Source: Bacillota bacterium
GTDB lineage: Bacteria > Bacillota_E > Sulfobacillia > Sulfobacillales > Sulfobacillaceae
Length of the DNA stretch: 6,266 nt
Assembly (NCBI GenBank): GCA_021802375.1
Contig: JAKAAL010000267.1
Location: 1 to 6,266 of the forward strand
Direction: 5' to 3'
The notes under the pieces were generated by a model. The model searched no databases. It was given only the letters and a program-made list of their open reading frames with translations, and was not told where the DNA came from. Below, piece after piece: positions 1-5,907 of the stretch. A program made the position numbers and the translations under genes. Numbering within the stretch: the first letter of the stretch is position 1; every line of letters starts with the position of its first letter.

Positions 1-17
1 TAGGGGAGAACGATACC

Positions 18-283
18 ATGGCTCCACACGGCAATATGGTAAATGATCGAAGTTGGGTGCAGCCTGCTATCATGGACGGCATGCCTTATGTTCACGGGAC
101 TCGCATTCCGGTGCGGACGATTTTAGATTACCTCGCCGACGGGCGACCTCTGAGATTCTCCAGCAATATCCGCAATTGGCGGGAGAGGATGGCCCCACTA
201 CCCACCACCGTTCCTTGGTATGCGTTGTCGTCTTGTCTATCCACAAATTACAGGTCTCTGATAAGTTCCTACGATGTAATTAG
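18..283 (+). pseudogene. Frameshifted DUF433-family (VapB45-like) antitoxin gene
   Basis: The start codon at 18 follows a good ribosome-binding site (GGGGAGA, positions 3-9). The first 42 residues carry the DUF433 signature: residues 20-42 contain a G-x-P segment, then GTRIPV (27-32), then ILDYLADG. After the GGG at 141-143 this frame becomes unlike the family, while the -1 frame continues it with ATSEILQQYPQLAGED, the expected second half of the domain. Adding one G to the 141-143 run restores a continuous domain. The tail after GED (from about 197) fits the family poorly in either frame, so the 3' end may also be damaged. Intact DUF433 proteins are about 75-80 residues and usually act as DNA-binding antitoxins next to a PIN-like DUF5615 toxin. 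No intact toxin gene follows here. The family assignment is confident; whether the lesion is real or a sequencing error cannot be decided from this sequence. Confidence 0.75.
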
Positions 284-287
284 TTGA

Positions 288-467
288 CTCGTGGTATCGA
301 GCACCATCGTCCTTATATTGGTTGGATCATGGGCATGCAATGTAGCGGTCCCGCTATATGGCCGCCCGCCGATGCCGCTTACCTAGTTTTAGAGTCTCGT
401 TTCTACTTGTTGGCATTGCATTTCCATACTGATCTTGCACCATTCGGCATTTGCTACTAGACGAACA
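288..467. other. Intergenic stretch without a convincing gene
   Basis: Between the decayed antitoxin and the end of the acetyltransferase gene I see no reading frame with a start, a ribosome-binding site and recognisable protein character. One + frame is open from 284 to 460 but has no family resemblance. The stretch holds a dyad at 340-359 and a perfect 8-bp inverted pair, ATGCAATG at 335-342 and CATTGCAT at 414-421. No clear rho-independent terminator for the - strand acetyltransferase is visible here. Confidence 0.5.
340..359. repeat. Short dyad, arms about 9 bp
   Basis: ATGTAGCGG, a 2-bp centre (TC) and CCGCTATAT form an inverted repeat with 8 of 9 positions matching; the inner TAGCGG/CCGCTA arms are perfect. 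It lies in the non-coding stretch. A protein-binding operator or a remnant of a control region is possible; no adjacent intact gene tells which. Confidence 0.35.
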
Positions 468-1031
468 TCATCTTAATTCCCCATCGCCACACTCAGCCCC
501 GAGAGACCAGGTAAGAAGCGTCTGAACACGATCGGTTTCGCGGGGGCGAATGGTTTTTCGTACGGAAAAGCCGACTTTTTTATAAAGGTGTAAAGCCCGG
601 ACGTTGGTCGCGTCGCAGTCGATCGCGACCCCGACGACCTTTTGTTGACAGAGGGCATCCATCAGCCAGTGACATGTTTTAAGCCCCACACCTTTCCCCC
701 ATTGGTTGATGTCCCCGATGAAGAGGTCAAATCCTCCCCATAATTCTTCTAAGGGAAGCCCATAGGCCATGGATTCGTCAGAGGTCAATACATAGTACTG
801 CGCATAGCCGACAGGAATTTCCTGGTATTGGATGACGAAAGGACGGACCCGCGAGTCGGGTGCGGTCCTACTGCCAAACTTGTGGCACAGATGTACGATG
901 TCGGGATTTTCCGGATAAAAGTGTCGGATCTCAGGTTGGCTTAGCCACCGGGCGAGTAGCTCAAAATCCTGCTCGTTGGACGTCAATGGTCGTAGACGGA
1001 CCTTGCGCTCGGGCCCACACGTCTGATCCAT
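468..1031 (-). CDS. GNAT-family N-acetyltransferase, AAC(6')-like
   Basis: This 187-residue protein has the size and layout of a single-domain GNAT enzyme, which transfers acetyl from acetyl-CoA to an amine. Visible landmarks are an N-terminal VRLRPLT strand (11-17), FDLFIGD (101-107), the acetyl-CoA pyrophosphate-binding loop Q110-W-G-K-G-V-G116, and the late motif NVRALHLYKKVGF (143-155). The FDLFIG strand, the Q-x-G-K-G-x-G loop and the N-x-R-A-x-x-x-Y-x-K-x-G-F motif in this order resemble the aminoglycoside 6'-N-acetyltransferase / Acetyltransf_8 branch, so a drug or siderophore-type amine substrate is possible but not shown. The start at 1031 is supported by GGGGG at 1038-1042, six bases upstream. 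The gene lies 43 bp downstream of the TauE/SafE-like gene on the same strand and is probably cotranscribed. GNAT fold is sure; substrate is not. Confidence 0.88.
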   Translation of the reverse strand: MDQTCGPERKVRLRPLTSNEQDFELLARWLSQPEIRHFYPENPDIVHLCHKFGSRTAPDSRVRPFVIQYQEIPVGYAQYYVLTSDESMAYGLPLEELWGGFDLFIGDINQWGKGVGLKTCHWLMDALCQQKVVGVAIDCDATNVRALHLYKKVGFSVRKTIRPRETDRVQTLLTWSLGAECGDGELR

Positions 1032-1074
1032 GACTATCCCCCTAGTTTGGCCACGTGCCCTGTGGTTCCCGTGG

Positions 1075-1839
1075 CTAGATCGAAAAGGCCCTACGAGACT
1101 TCACAACCAGTAATAACCCCAGTATTACGATAAAACTTAAAACCACACGTTGAAAGGTTCCCCGCGGAATTCGACGATGAAGTAGATTTCCGGCCACTAG
1201 AGCCCCACCCATAGCGGGCAGCGACCACCCATAAAGCATCCATAGTTCCCGATTCCACATTCCACTCAGTGCTTGGCCTGTCACCACGATGGACCCCGAT
1301 ACTAAAAAATATCCCTGCATGGTACTACGAAACTTTGCTGACGGCCATTGGCGGAGGGTCCCGTACACCGCTACGGGAATCCCGTTGAAGTTATAGGCAC
1401 TGCCGAGTGCTCCCGCCACCAACCCAAAGAGGTATGGCCACCAGCGCCCCAATAGTCTTGGTTCCGCCACTCCGTTGGAGCGCCATTGTTTCGTTAAGGA
1501 AAAAATTCCGTACGCCATGAGCACCCAGCCTAGGATTTCGGTGACCACCGTAGCCGAGGTATACCGCAAGATGAGGAGCCCGATAGGAACCCCAAAGACC
1601 ACCGCCAATAAAATTGGCCGCAGTAGCCTCCAGTCGATGTGCCGCCAACCGGTCACCACAACGACTAACGCTATCGTCACGCCGACGAGTCCCATTAACG
1701 CCACGGCAAGGTCTAAGGGGATTGGCAATAAGGCTAGCAGTGGCATACTCACCACGGCATCGCCAAACCCTAATGTACTCCGTGATAGAGCCCCTAAAAA
1801 TACCACGCAGACGACCGCTAGCAAAACTCCAGTAGCCAT
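1075..1839 (-). CDS. TauE/SafE-family membrane anion exporter
   Basis: The 254-residue protein is almost entirely hydrophobic, with about eight predicted membrane segments (about 4-18, 43-64, 74-92, 98-115, 134-160, 171-192, 199-220, 230-246), the usual count for TauE/SafE (sulfite exporter) proteins. Each half carries a glycine/proline-rich family motif: GFGDAVVSMPLL (24-35) in the first and GALGSAYNFNGIPVAVYG (143-160) in the second, matching the internal duplication of the family. Members export sulfite, sulfoacetate or related organic anions across the cytoplasmic membrane; the substrate here is unknown. I place the start at 1839, because GGGGGGAA (1842-1849) lies just before it. An in-frame ATG at 1851 would add four residues but lacks a ribosome-binding site and would turn the G-run into codons. 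It probably leads a two-gene unit with the acetyltransferase. Confidence 0.88.
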   Translation of the reverse strand: MATGVLLAVVCVVFLGALSRSTLGFGDAVVSMPLLALLPIPLDLAVALMGLVGVTIALVVVVTGWRHIDWRLLRPILLAVVFGVPIGLLILRYTSATVVTEILGWVLMAYGIFSLTKQWRSNGVAEPRLLGRWWPYLFGLVAGALGSAYNFNGIPVAVYGTLRQWPSAKFRSTMQGYFLVSGSIVVTGQALSGMWNRELWMLYGWSLPAMGGALVAGNLLHRRIPRGTFQRVVLSFIVILGLLLVVKSRRAFSI

Positions 1840-1841
1840 GC

Positions 1842-1849
1842 TTCCCCCC
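1842..1849 (-). promoter_or_regulatory. Ribosome-binding site deciding the exporter start
   Basis: On the - strand GGGGGGAA precedes the ATG at 1839 by a few bases. The competing upstream ATG at 1851 has no such site, so this motif favours the shorter protein. Confidence 0.65.
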
Positions 1850-1854
1850 ATGTC

Positions 1855-1882
1855 ATGATAGTACCCGATAGGGTAATGTCTA
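1855..1882 (-). promoter_or_regulatory. Candidate sigma-70-type promoter for the exporter-acetyltransferase unit
   Basis: Reading the - strand, TAGACA (1877-1882, 5 of 6 to TTGACA) is followed after 16 bp by TATCAT (1855-1860, 5 of 6 to TATAAT). The implied transcript start, near 1848, would give a very short leader reaching into the G-run ribosome-binding site. That agrees with the ATG at 1839, not 1851, being the start. The dyad at 1862-1875 fills the spacer. Confidence 0.4.
1862..1875. promoter_or_regulatory. Operator-like dyad TACCC-GATA-GGGTA
   Basis: A perfect 5-bp inverted repeat with a 4-bp centre lies between the -35 and -10 candidates of the - strand promoter, a typical repressor position. 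A related element, CCC-GTTATA-GGG, sits at 1920-1931 in the same divergent region, just before the lipoprotein ribosome-binding site. Shared use by one regulator is inference. Confidence 0.35.
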
Positions 1883-1947
1883 CGCCATCCTCTCGAGCCG
1901 TAACCTTTTTCATCGAGGTCCCGTTATAGGGTCCAAAGGGGCGGGGT

Positions 1948-3906
1948 ATGATGACACGAAAGCGATTCGGTGTACGTTGGCTCGGTATGGGGATCGGATT
2001 TACGCTCATGGTGTCGGGGTGTGGAACGGCTCCGATAACCCCCGCACCCCCACCGAAAGCCGCGGCCTTCCCCTTAACGGCGAGTAATCCGCCTTTCTCC
2101 ACCAGCATGGATTTTCTTTCGATGTGGCAAGGATTTGTGGGGGTCAATTCGTCGGTTATGAGTACCACCAATGGCGGTCAAGCATGGAATAATTACCCTC
2201 TCCCTCATCGAGCAATGGCCAGCGCCATCGATTTCGTGACGCCTAGTTTAGGCTGGGTACTGGCACAAGGCGGGAACGGTGCGCATCCCACGGTTTCTCT
2301 TTTAAAGACTAAAGATGGCGGACAGCATTGGACCACGGAGATGACGATCCCCACCGGCCTCTCTGGGAACCTGTCGATGACACCCCATGGTGGATATGCG
2401 ATTATCGGCCAACGCCTATACTACACGGTAAGCCCTACGGCCGGCTGGAAATCTATCTCCTTGCCGGAGGGCGCCATCCCCACAGCCGTCAGTACGGTAA
2501 ACGGCTCAGATGCGTGGGTAGCAGTCCAAGGCGGATCCCACTCTCAGGTGTTTTCCACCACGGATCAGGGCGCCCACTTTACTTCAATTTATACGACAAA
2601 AAATGCCATCGTAGAGATCTCGATCGCCTCCCCGTCCACCGGACATCTCCTATTGGGAATGCCGGGGGGTTCCGAGGGACCACTAGGCCCCCTCGAAACA
2701 ACCACCAATGGCGGCCAAAGCTGGTCGTCTAGCGCGATCCCTGCCAGTGGTATTGGTGCGGGTATGAATTTTTCGGCTGGACGGGACGCCTGGATTGGCA
2801 CGACCAATGGCGCTCAAGGCGTAATGTCGACCGGCCTCATGGTAACTTCCGATAGCGGCAATCACTGGGTATCCATCGGACCTAATCGCGGATGGCAGCT
2901 CCGTAATATCGATATGGTTAGTCCCGGTCACGGATTTGTGCTCGGGGTCGGCCCCACCGGTGCACCATTTCTCGCCAAGACCACCGACAACGGAGCGCAC
3001 TGGAGCCAAGTGTGGCCGAACCCGGTTCCCCTAGCCACCGACTTCGTGAGTCCAACCCACGGCTACGGTCTCGGGATTGCTGACAACGCGCGCGCCATCT
3101 TTGTCACACACGATGGTGGGCTTCATTGGACGCTCCAGAATCCGAGCCCAGGTGCCACATTCAGCCAAGCTTCGTATTGGAAAGATTTTGGTCTGGCTAT
3201 TGCCCAAACCTACGATGCCAAAGGCCAAAACATCGTGGACGTGTATCGAACCGCCAACCAGGGCTTAACCTGGCAAAAGATTAGTGCGATCCCCACCGCG
3301 CTCAGCGAAAGCATCACGGTGCTCGGGCCGACTACCGCGATCTTGTCGACTTTCGACAAAACCTACCTCAGCAGCGATAAAGGCCAAACATGGTCCCTCG
3401 TGTCCAAAACTCCGATGTCCCCAGGAAAAGCCTCCCATACTACGGACTTCATTGGTATCCACCAACGGTGGATCTATTCGAGTTCCAATGGGTGGGGACA
3501 TCGAGCCCGGTTAACCTTTGTCGATCACGGTATCTCGCATGTTGTTTACACCTGGCCCCGAAACCCGAAAGCACTTTATCTCTCGGGAACCACCGTCGAC
3601 TTCTTAAATCGGCAAGTCGGGTGGATCGTCCTGCAAACGATGGTACGCACCAACAAAACCTTTATAAAGCCAGGCTCAAACAAAAAGTTTTTTGTCATTG
3701 ATACGGTGAATCAGCTCATCAAAACGATGAATGGCGGGAAGTCATGGGCTGTGGAAACCACTTTCCCGGCTAATATATCGATTACCAATGGTCTTCAATT
3801 CGTCAACGATCAGGTGGGGTTTATGACGATCAATGACCACATTTTGACCACAGGAGATGGGGGGCATACCTGGACGATTGTGCCCGCGGAAAACCGATAC
3901 TCCTAG
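1948..3906 (+). CDS. Asp-box (BNR/Ycf48-like) beta-propeller lipoprotein
   Basis: The 652-residue product starts with a lipoprotein signal: basic MMTRKR, a hydrophobic core, and the lipobox VSGC with the lipidated cysteine at 25, then a Pro/Ala-rich linker to about 40. It should be anchored to the outer face of the membrane. The rest is a chain of Asp-box repeats (S/T-x-D/N-x-G-x-x-W) whose last aromatic residue falls at 80, 128, 211, 259, 307, 352, 394, 442, 482, 600 and 642. A degenerate one lies near 167, and the 482-600 gap has room for two more. Repeats of this kind form propeller blades in Ycf48/HCF136, sialidases and sortilin-like proteins. The sialidase catalytic residues cannot be judged from repeats alone, so no enzyme activity is claimed. 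AAAGGGGCGGGG (1935-1946) supports the start; an ATG directly follows at 1951. The gene stands alone, divergent from the exporter. Confidence 0.85.
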   Translation: MMTRKRFGVRWLGMGIGFTLMVSGCGTAPITPAPPPKAAAFPLTASNPPFSTSMDFLSMWQGFVGVNSSVMSTTNGGQAWNNYPLPHRAMASAIDFVTPSLGWVLAQGGNGAHPTVSLLKTKDGGQHWTTEMTIPTGLSGNLSMTPHGGYAIIGQRLYYTVSPTAGWKSISLPEGAIPTAVSTVNGSDAWVAVQGGSHSQVFSTTDQGAHFTSIYTTKNAIVEISIASPSTGHLLLGMPGGSEGPLGPLETTTNGGQSWSSSAIPASGIGAGMNFSAGRDAWIGTTNGAQGVMSTGLMVTSDSGNHWVSIGPNRGWQLRNIDMVSPGHGFVLGVGPTGAPFLAKTTDNGAHWSQVWPNPVPLATDFVSPTHGYGLGIADNARAIFVTHDGGLHWTLQNPSPGATFSQASYWKDFGLAIAQTYDAKGQNIVDVYRTANQGLTWQKISAIPTALSESITVLGPTTAILSTFDKTYLSSDKGQTWSLVSKTPMSPGKASHTTDFIGIHQRWIYSSSNGWGHRARLTFVDHGISHVVYTWPRNPKALYLSGTTVDFLNRQVGWIVLQTMVRTNKTFIKPGSNKKFFVIDTVNQLIKTMNGGKSWAVETTFPANISITNGLQFVNDQVGFMTINDHILTTGDGGHTWTIVPAENRYS

Positions 3907-3973
3907 AGGATTTAGGGTGGCGCGAACAGAATCCTATGGGTCATTGGGATGGGACGTGCCGACCTCTCCCACC

Positions 3974-4038
3974 TGACACGTACACCGAAGAAAGCCGCCG
4001 ATAACCCGAAACCTTGGGCATTCCCACCCTACGTGTCA
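3974..4038. repeat. 9-bp perfect inverted repeat flanking 47 bp
   Basis: TGACACGTA at 3974-3982 is matched in inverted orientation by TACGTGTCA at 4030-4038. The core TGACACGT occurs a third time at 5915-5922, close to the left end of the IS3-type element. The pair may be remnants of transposon ends, binding sites, or chance. Confidence 0.3.
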
Positions 4039-4154
4039 AGCCGTTGCACAGGAATATCCTCGGTATACCGACGTCTTACTAGCGGCTCGAGCCACGTGGC
4101 GTCCCCAATCTTTTCGGGTTCCGAATATTGGGGGGACACATCGATTCCCATCAT
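4029..4154 (-). CDS. Possible small protein (41 aa), or 3' part of a frameshifted gene
   Basis: An ATG at 4154, with GAGG close upstream, opens a 41-residue frame beginning MMGIDVSPQY and ending VQRLDT, with a TAG at 4029-4031. The composition (Asp, Glu, Arg, Trp, few low-complexity runs) looks protein-like, more so than the opposite-strand reading. Just upstream, another frame begins MRLDLVWWAHDGDVKG at 4222 and runs to a TGA at 4151-4153. Adding one G to the run at 4176-4178 would join the two into a single 64-residue protein passing through KGSDWAREVMM. It may therefore be a decayed or mis-sequenced gene, not a 41-residue one. I do not recognise the family. The reading is uncertain because the stretch is short and no promoter is evident. 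Confidence 0.35.
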   Translation of the reverse strand: MMGIDVSPQYSEPEKIGDATWLEPLVRRRYTEDIPVQRLDT

Positions 4155-4244
4155 GACCTCGCGGGCCCAATCGCTCCCTTAACATCACCATCGTGAGCCC
4201 ACCACACTAGATCTAATCGCATGGGTAGTTCTCGACCCCCATGG

Positions 4245-4279
4245 CAAAGATGACCCTCGCGCACGGAGGGCCATCTTTG
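4245..4279 (-). terminator. Strong 14-bp stem-loop, possible terminator of the secreted-protein gene
   Basis: Arms 4245-4258 and 4266-4279 pair over 14 positions around a 7-base loop, starting 18 bp past the stop of the - strand secreted-protein gene. In + strand RNA one position is an A-C mismatch; in - strand RNA the same position is a G-U wobble, so the stem is complete only in the - transcript. That asymmetry and the location suggest a transcript-end or RNA-stabilising structure for that gene. There is no U tract after the stem on either strand, so it is not a textbook rho-independent terminator. Confidence 0.55.
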
Positions 4280-4296
4280 GTCCAATGCGTTACGGG

Positions 4297-5151
4297 CTAG
4301 AGCCCGAGTTGACCTAATACGTTGACGCCAGCATCGAGACTCGCATTAGTTTGTCCTTGTAGGTGGGACGCGGCAGGGCTGAGGTTGTCACGAGTCCCGA
4401 CCTGTGCCCCGGCATTGGCTGAAAGCCCAAGATTGGCTTCAAATCCGTTATGTGGCCTCACTGTCATTTGGCGATTGGGCGCCGCGTGGGTCGACGATGA
4501 GGACGATGAGGTCGTAGCGCCCGACGCGGAACTCTTCACAACCGAATGACTCTTTAGGGAGTTCTGATCCTCCTGGTGGCTCTCTGAGGTGCTGGTATGT
4601 GTCACCCGTCCCACATTCCTGCGCCATTGGGCAGAGCTCTGTACATCAGTCTTGGAAGACAGAGTACTGGCACTCGGAGTCGTGAGTAGAGCCGACCCTT
4701 TGACCCATGCTGCCGTCATACTTCGGGCGAGCTGAGACTGACTTTTCCACCAACCATCCGCCGCCAATGTAGTCTTCACGGTAGCTAACGTATCCAGGGA
4801 AGTCTTCAGACCGGCAGCATCGCTAGACGATGCCTGCAAATGGTCCCGCTGCCACCAGGTTTCTGCAACCATCATGGCCTTCGCCATAGCGGATGCCTCC
4901 TGATATGCCATGCCGCGATCTTTTTTTCCAATCGCGGTAACAGCCGTGATGCCATCCTGATTCGCCGCCTTTAGCATAACGTTGATACGGGCGCTACTGG
5001 ATAAGGAGACGTCTAAAGACACCTGGCGCATCCATTGTTGTAAACGTCCCTGGGCGCCGGCTGTTACGGCCGTGGAGCCTGACATCCCCGTCAAGGGAAT
5101 TCCAATGGTCAAAGCTCCTGCACTGGCTAACACCAAAAAACTTTTCATCAT
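4297..5151 (-). CDS. Secreted Ser/Ala-rich protein of unknown function
   Basis: The 284-residue product begins with a signal peptide (MMKSF, hydrophobic core 5-20, probable cleavage after an A-x-A-like site near 31-34). Residues about 35-160 are mostly helical in character, rich in Ala, Ser and Met, with two Trp pairs at 99-100 and 134-135. A hydrophilic Ser/Thr linker (about 160-225, including six consecutive serines at 215-220) leads to a C-terminal part, 238-284, with small alternating residues and two similar stretches, NLGLSANAGAQVG and NASLDAGVNVLGQLGL. The layout (export signal, helical domain, flexible linker, small beta-like tail) suggests a secreted or surface-associated protein; no lipobox, LPxTG or catalytic motif is seen. 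I do not recognise the family. The start is firm: AGGAGGGA (5157-5164) lies five bases before it. A stem-loop follows the stop. Confidence 0.8.
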   Translation of the reverse strand: MMKSFLVLASAGALTIGIPLTGMSGSTAVTAGAQGRLQQWMRQVSLDVSLSSSARINVMLKAANQDGITAVTAIGKKDRGMAYQEASAMAKAMMVAETWWQRDHLQASSSDAAGLKTSLDTLATVKTTLAADGWWKSQSQLARSMTAAWVKGSALLTTPSASTLSSKTDVQSSAQWRRNVGRVTHTSTSESHQEDQNSLKSHSVVKSSASGATTSSSSSSTHAAPNRQMTVRPHNGFEANLGLSANAGAQVGTRDNLSPAASHLQGQTNASLDAGVNVLGQLGL

Positions 5152-5156
5152 GTCTA

Positions 5157-5164
5157 TCCCTCCT
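5157..5164 (-). promoter_or_regulatory. Near-ideal Shine-Dalgarno of the secreted-protein gene
   Basis: AGGAGGGA on the - strand, with seven bases between its AGGAGG core and the ATG at 5151, fixes the start and predicts high translation. Confidence 0.75.
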
Positions 5165-5208
5165 ATGTCTCAGTGAATCCATCGTGGACAGTATTCGTAC
5201 CCCATTTC

Positions 5209-5236
5209 ATGATTTTGGGGGGCCCATCGATGTCAA
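5209..5236 (-). promoter_or_regulatory. Candidate promoter of the secreted-protein gene
   Basis: On the - strand a perfect TTGACA (5231-5236) is followed after 16 bp by AATCAT (5209-5214, 4 of 6 to TATAAT). Transcription would start near 5202, giving an untranslated leader of about 50 bases before the ATG at 5151. The -35 box is ideal and the -10 box is weak, which would fit an activated or alternative-sigma promoter, or a chance match. Confidence 0.42.
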
Positions 5237-5340
5237 GCAGGAATCTTTTGGAGAATCCACGAATCGACAATAAAAACATTTTCCAGGGGGTGGAGTGTCG
5301 GTTCGGCCGCATATGCGTCGAACTAAGGCATTCGGATAAT

Positions 5341-5907
5341 ATGCCATTTTCGCGGCGAGGACTATTGACGAAGATTTTGGGCTTAGGTATGGCTGGGGCC
5401 ATAGGGTTTGAAGGCAGAGCGCTCGGGGCTCCAGCCCCCAATGTCGTAAAGAACCCGGCAAGCGATCCGGACCCGAAAGCGCTCTTTGACGTCAGGCAAT
5501 TTGGGGCGCGCGGCGATGGCCGCCACAATGACACCCAAGCGATCCAATCGGCCATCGATGCGGCCGGAAAAGTGCATGGGACACTCTTTATCCCTCAGGG
5601 AACCTTTTTAGTTCGGCAATTGACCATCCCCTCCTACGTAGGCCTTTGGGGAGCCGGTATGGGACAAACCATATTGAAACAGGCTGGAGGTTCTCACACG
5701 GACCTCTTAAAAACGCTGTCGTTCGATACCCTCACCGGCACCAACAGCATTCATGGTGTGGCCGGAGTCACCCTCTCCAATCTCACCTTGGACGGGAATC
5801 GGGATCATAACAGCTCCGGTTGGGGGCTCCGACGCTATGGCTATCGCTGGGTCATCGAAAATGTGGAAATCCGCCATATGGCTAGTGGGGGCTTTTCCAC
5901 CCCCTAA
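5341..5907 (+). pseudogene. Truncated Tat-exported pectate-lyase-superfamily protein
   Basis: The ATG at 5341 gives a typical Tat signal: SRRGLLTK (4-11), a hydrophobic core 12-22 and a cleavage region near ALGA (27-30). Residues 49-76 carry the start of the pectate lyase superfamily (PF12708-type) right-handed beta-helix: FDVRQFGARGDG, then NDTQAIQSAIDAA, followed by IPQGTFLV, VGLWGAGMGQTIL and LSNLTLDGN. Such proteins act on or bind polysaccharides outside the cell and usually run to 400 or more residues. This one stops after 188, in the middle of the first helix turns (ASGGFSTP, then TAA at 5905-5907), exactly where an IS3-type element begins, so it is very probably inactive. Upstream in-frame starts (5173, 5209, 5230, or GTG at 5290) add sequence unlike a signal peptide. 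No good ribosome-binding site precedes 5341; the nearest, AAGG, is 12 bases away. The missing 3' part may lie beyond the IS. Confidence 0.78.

Larger units (their letters stand above)
3907..4296. other. Gap between the lipoprotein and secreted-protein genes
   Basis: This 390-bp stretch separates two convergent genes. It holds a weak AGGATT/AATCCT inverted repeat (3907-3912 and 3930-3935) right after the lipoprotein stop, without a T run; a 9-bp inverted pair at 3974-3982 and 4030-4038; a possible small - strand gene at 4029-4154 with extra coding-like sequence up to 4222; and a strong stem-loop at 4245-4279. No typical rho-independent terminator with a T tract is seen for either flanking gene. 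Confidence 0.5.

Noticed and set aside
284..460. Open + frame of about 59 codons after the broken antitoxin
   Set aside because: No start near its beginning, no ribosome-binding site and no recognisable motif; an open stretch this long is expected by chance.
1475..1858. 127-residue + strand frame across the exporter gene
   Set aside because: It is antisense to a clear eight-segment membrane protein; its Thr/Pro-rich composition is the mirror of the hydrophobic codons.
1818..2171. 117-residue - strand frame spanning the divergent promoter
   Set aside because: It overlaps the starts of two well-supported genes and has no motif or ribosome-binding site.
3949..4182. 77-residue + strand reading frame in the gap after the lipoprotein
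   Set aside because: No ribosome-binding site, low-complexity composition and no family resemblance; the opposite strand reads more like protein.
4493..4510. Tandem GACGATGAG duplication
   Set aside because: It only encodes part of the poly-serine linker on the - strand; simple codon repetition explains it.
5173..5340. N-terminal extension of the pectate-lyase-like protein from an ATG at 5173
   Set aside because: The added 56 residues look non-coding and would bury the Tat signal; the region also holds the - strand promoter candidate.
5163..5555. 130-residue - strand frame opposite the Tat signal region
   Set aside because: It is the shadow of a gene with clear family motifs on the + strand.
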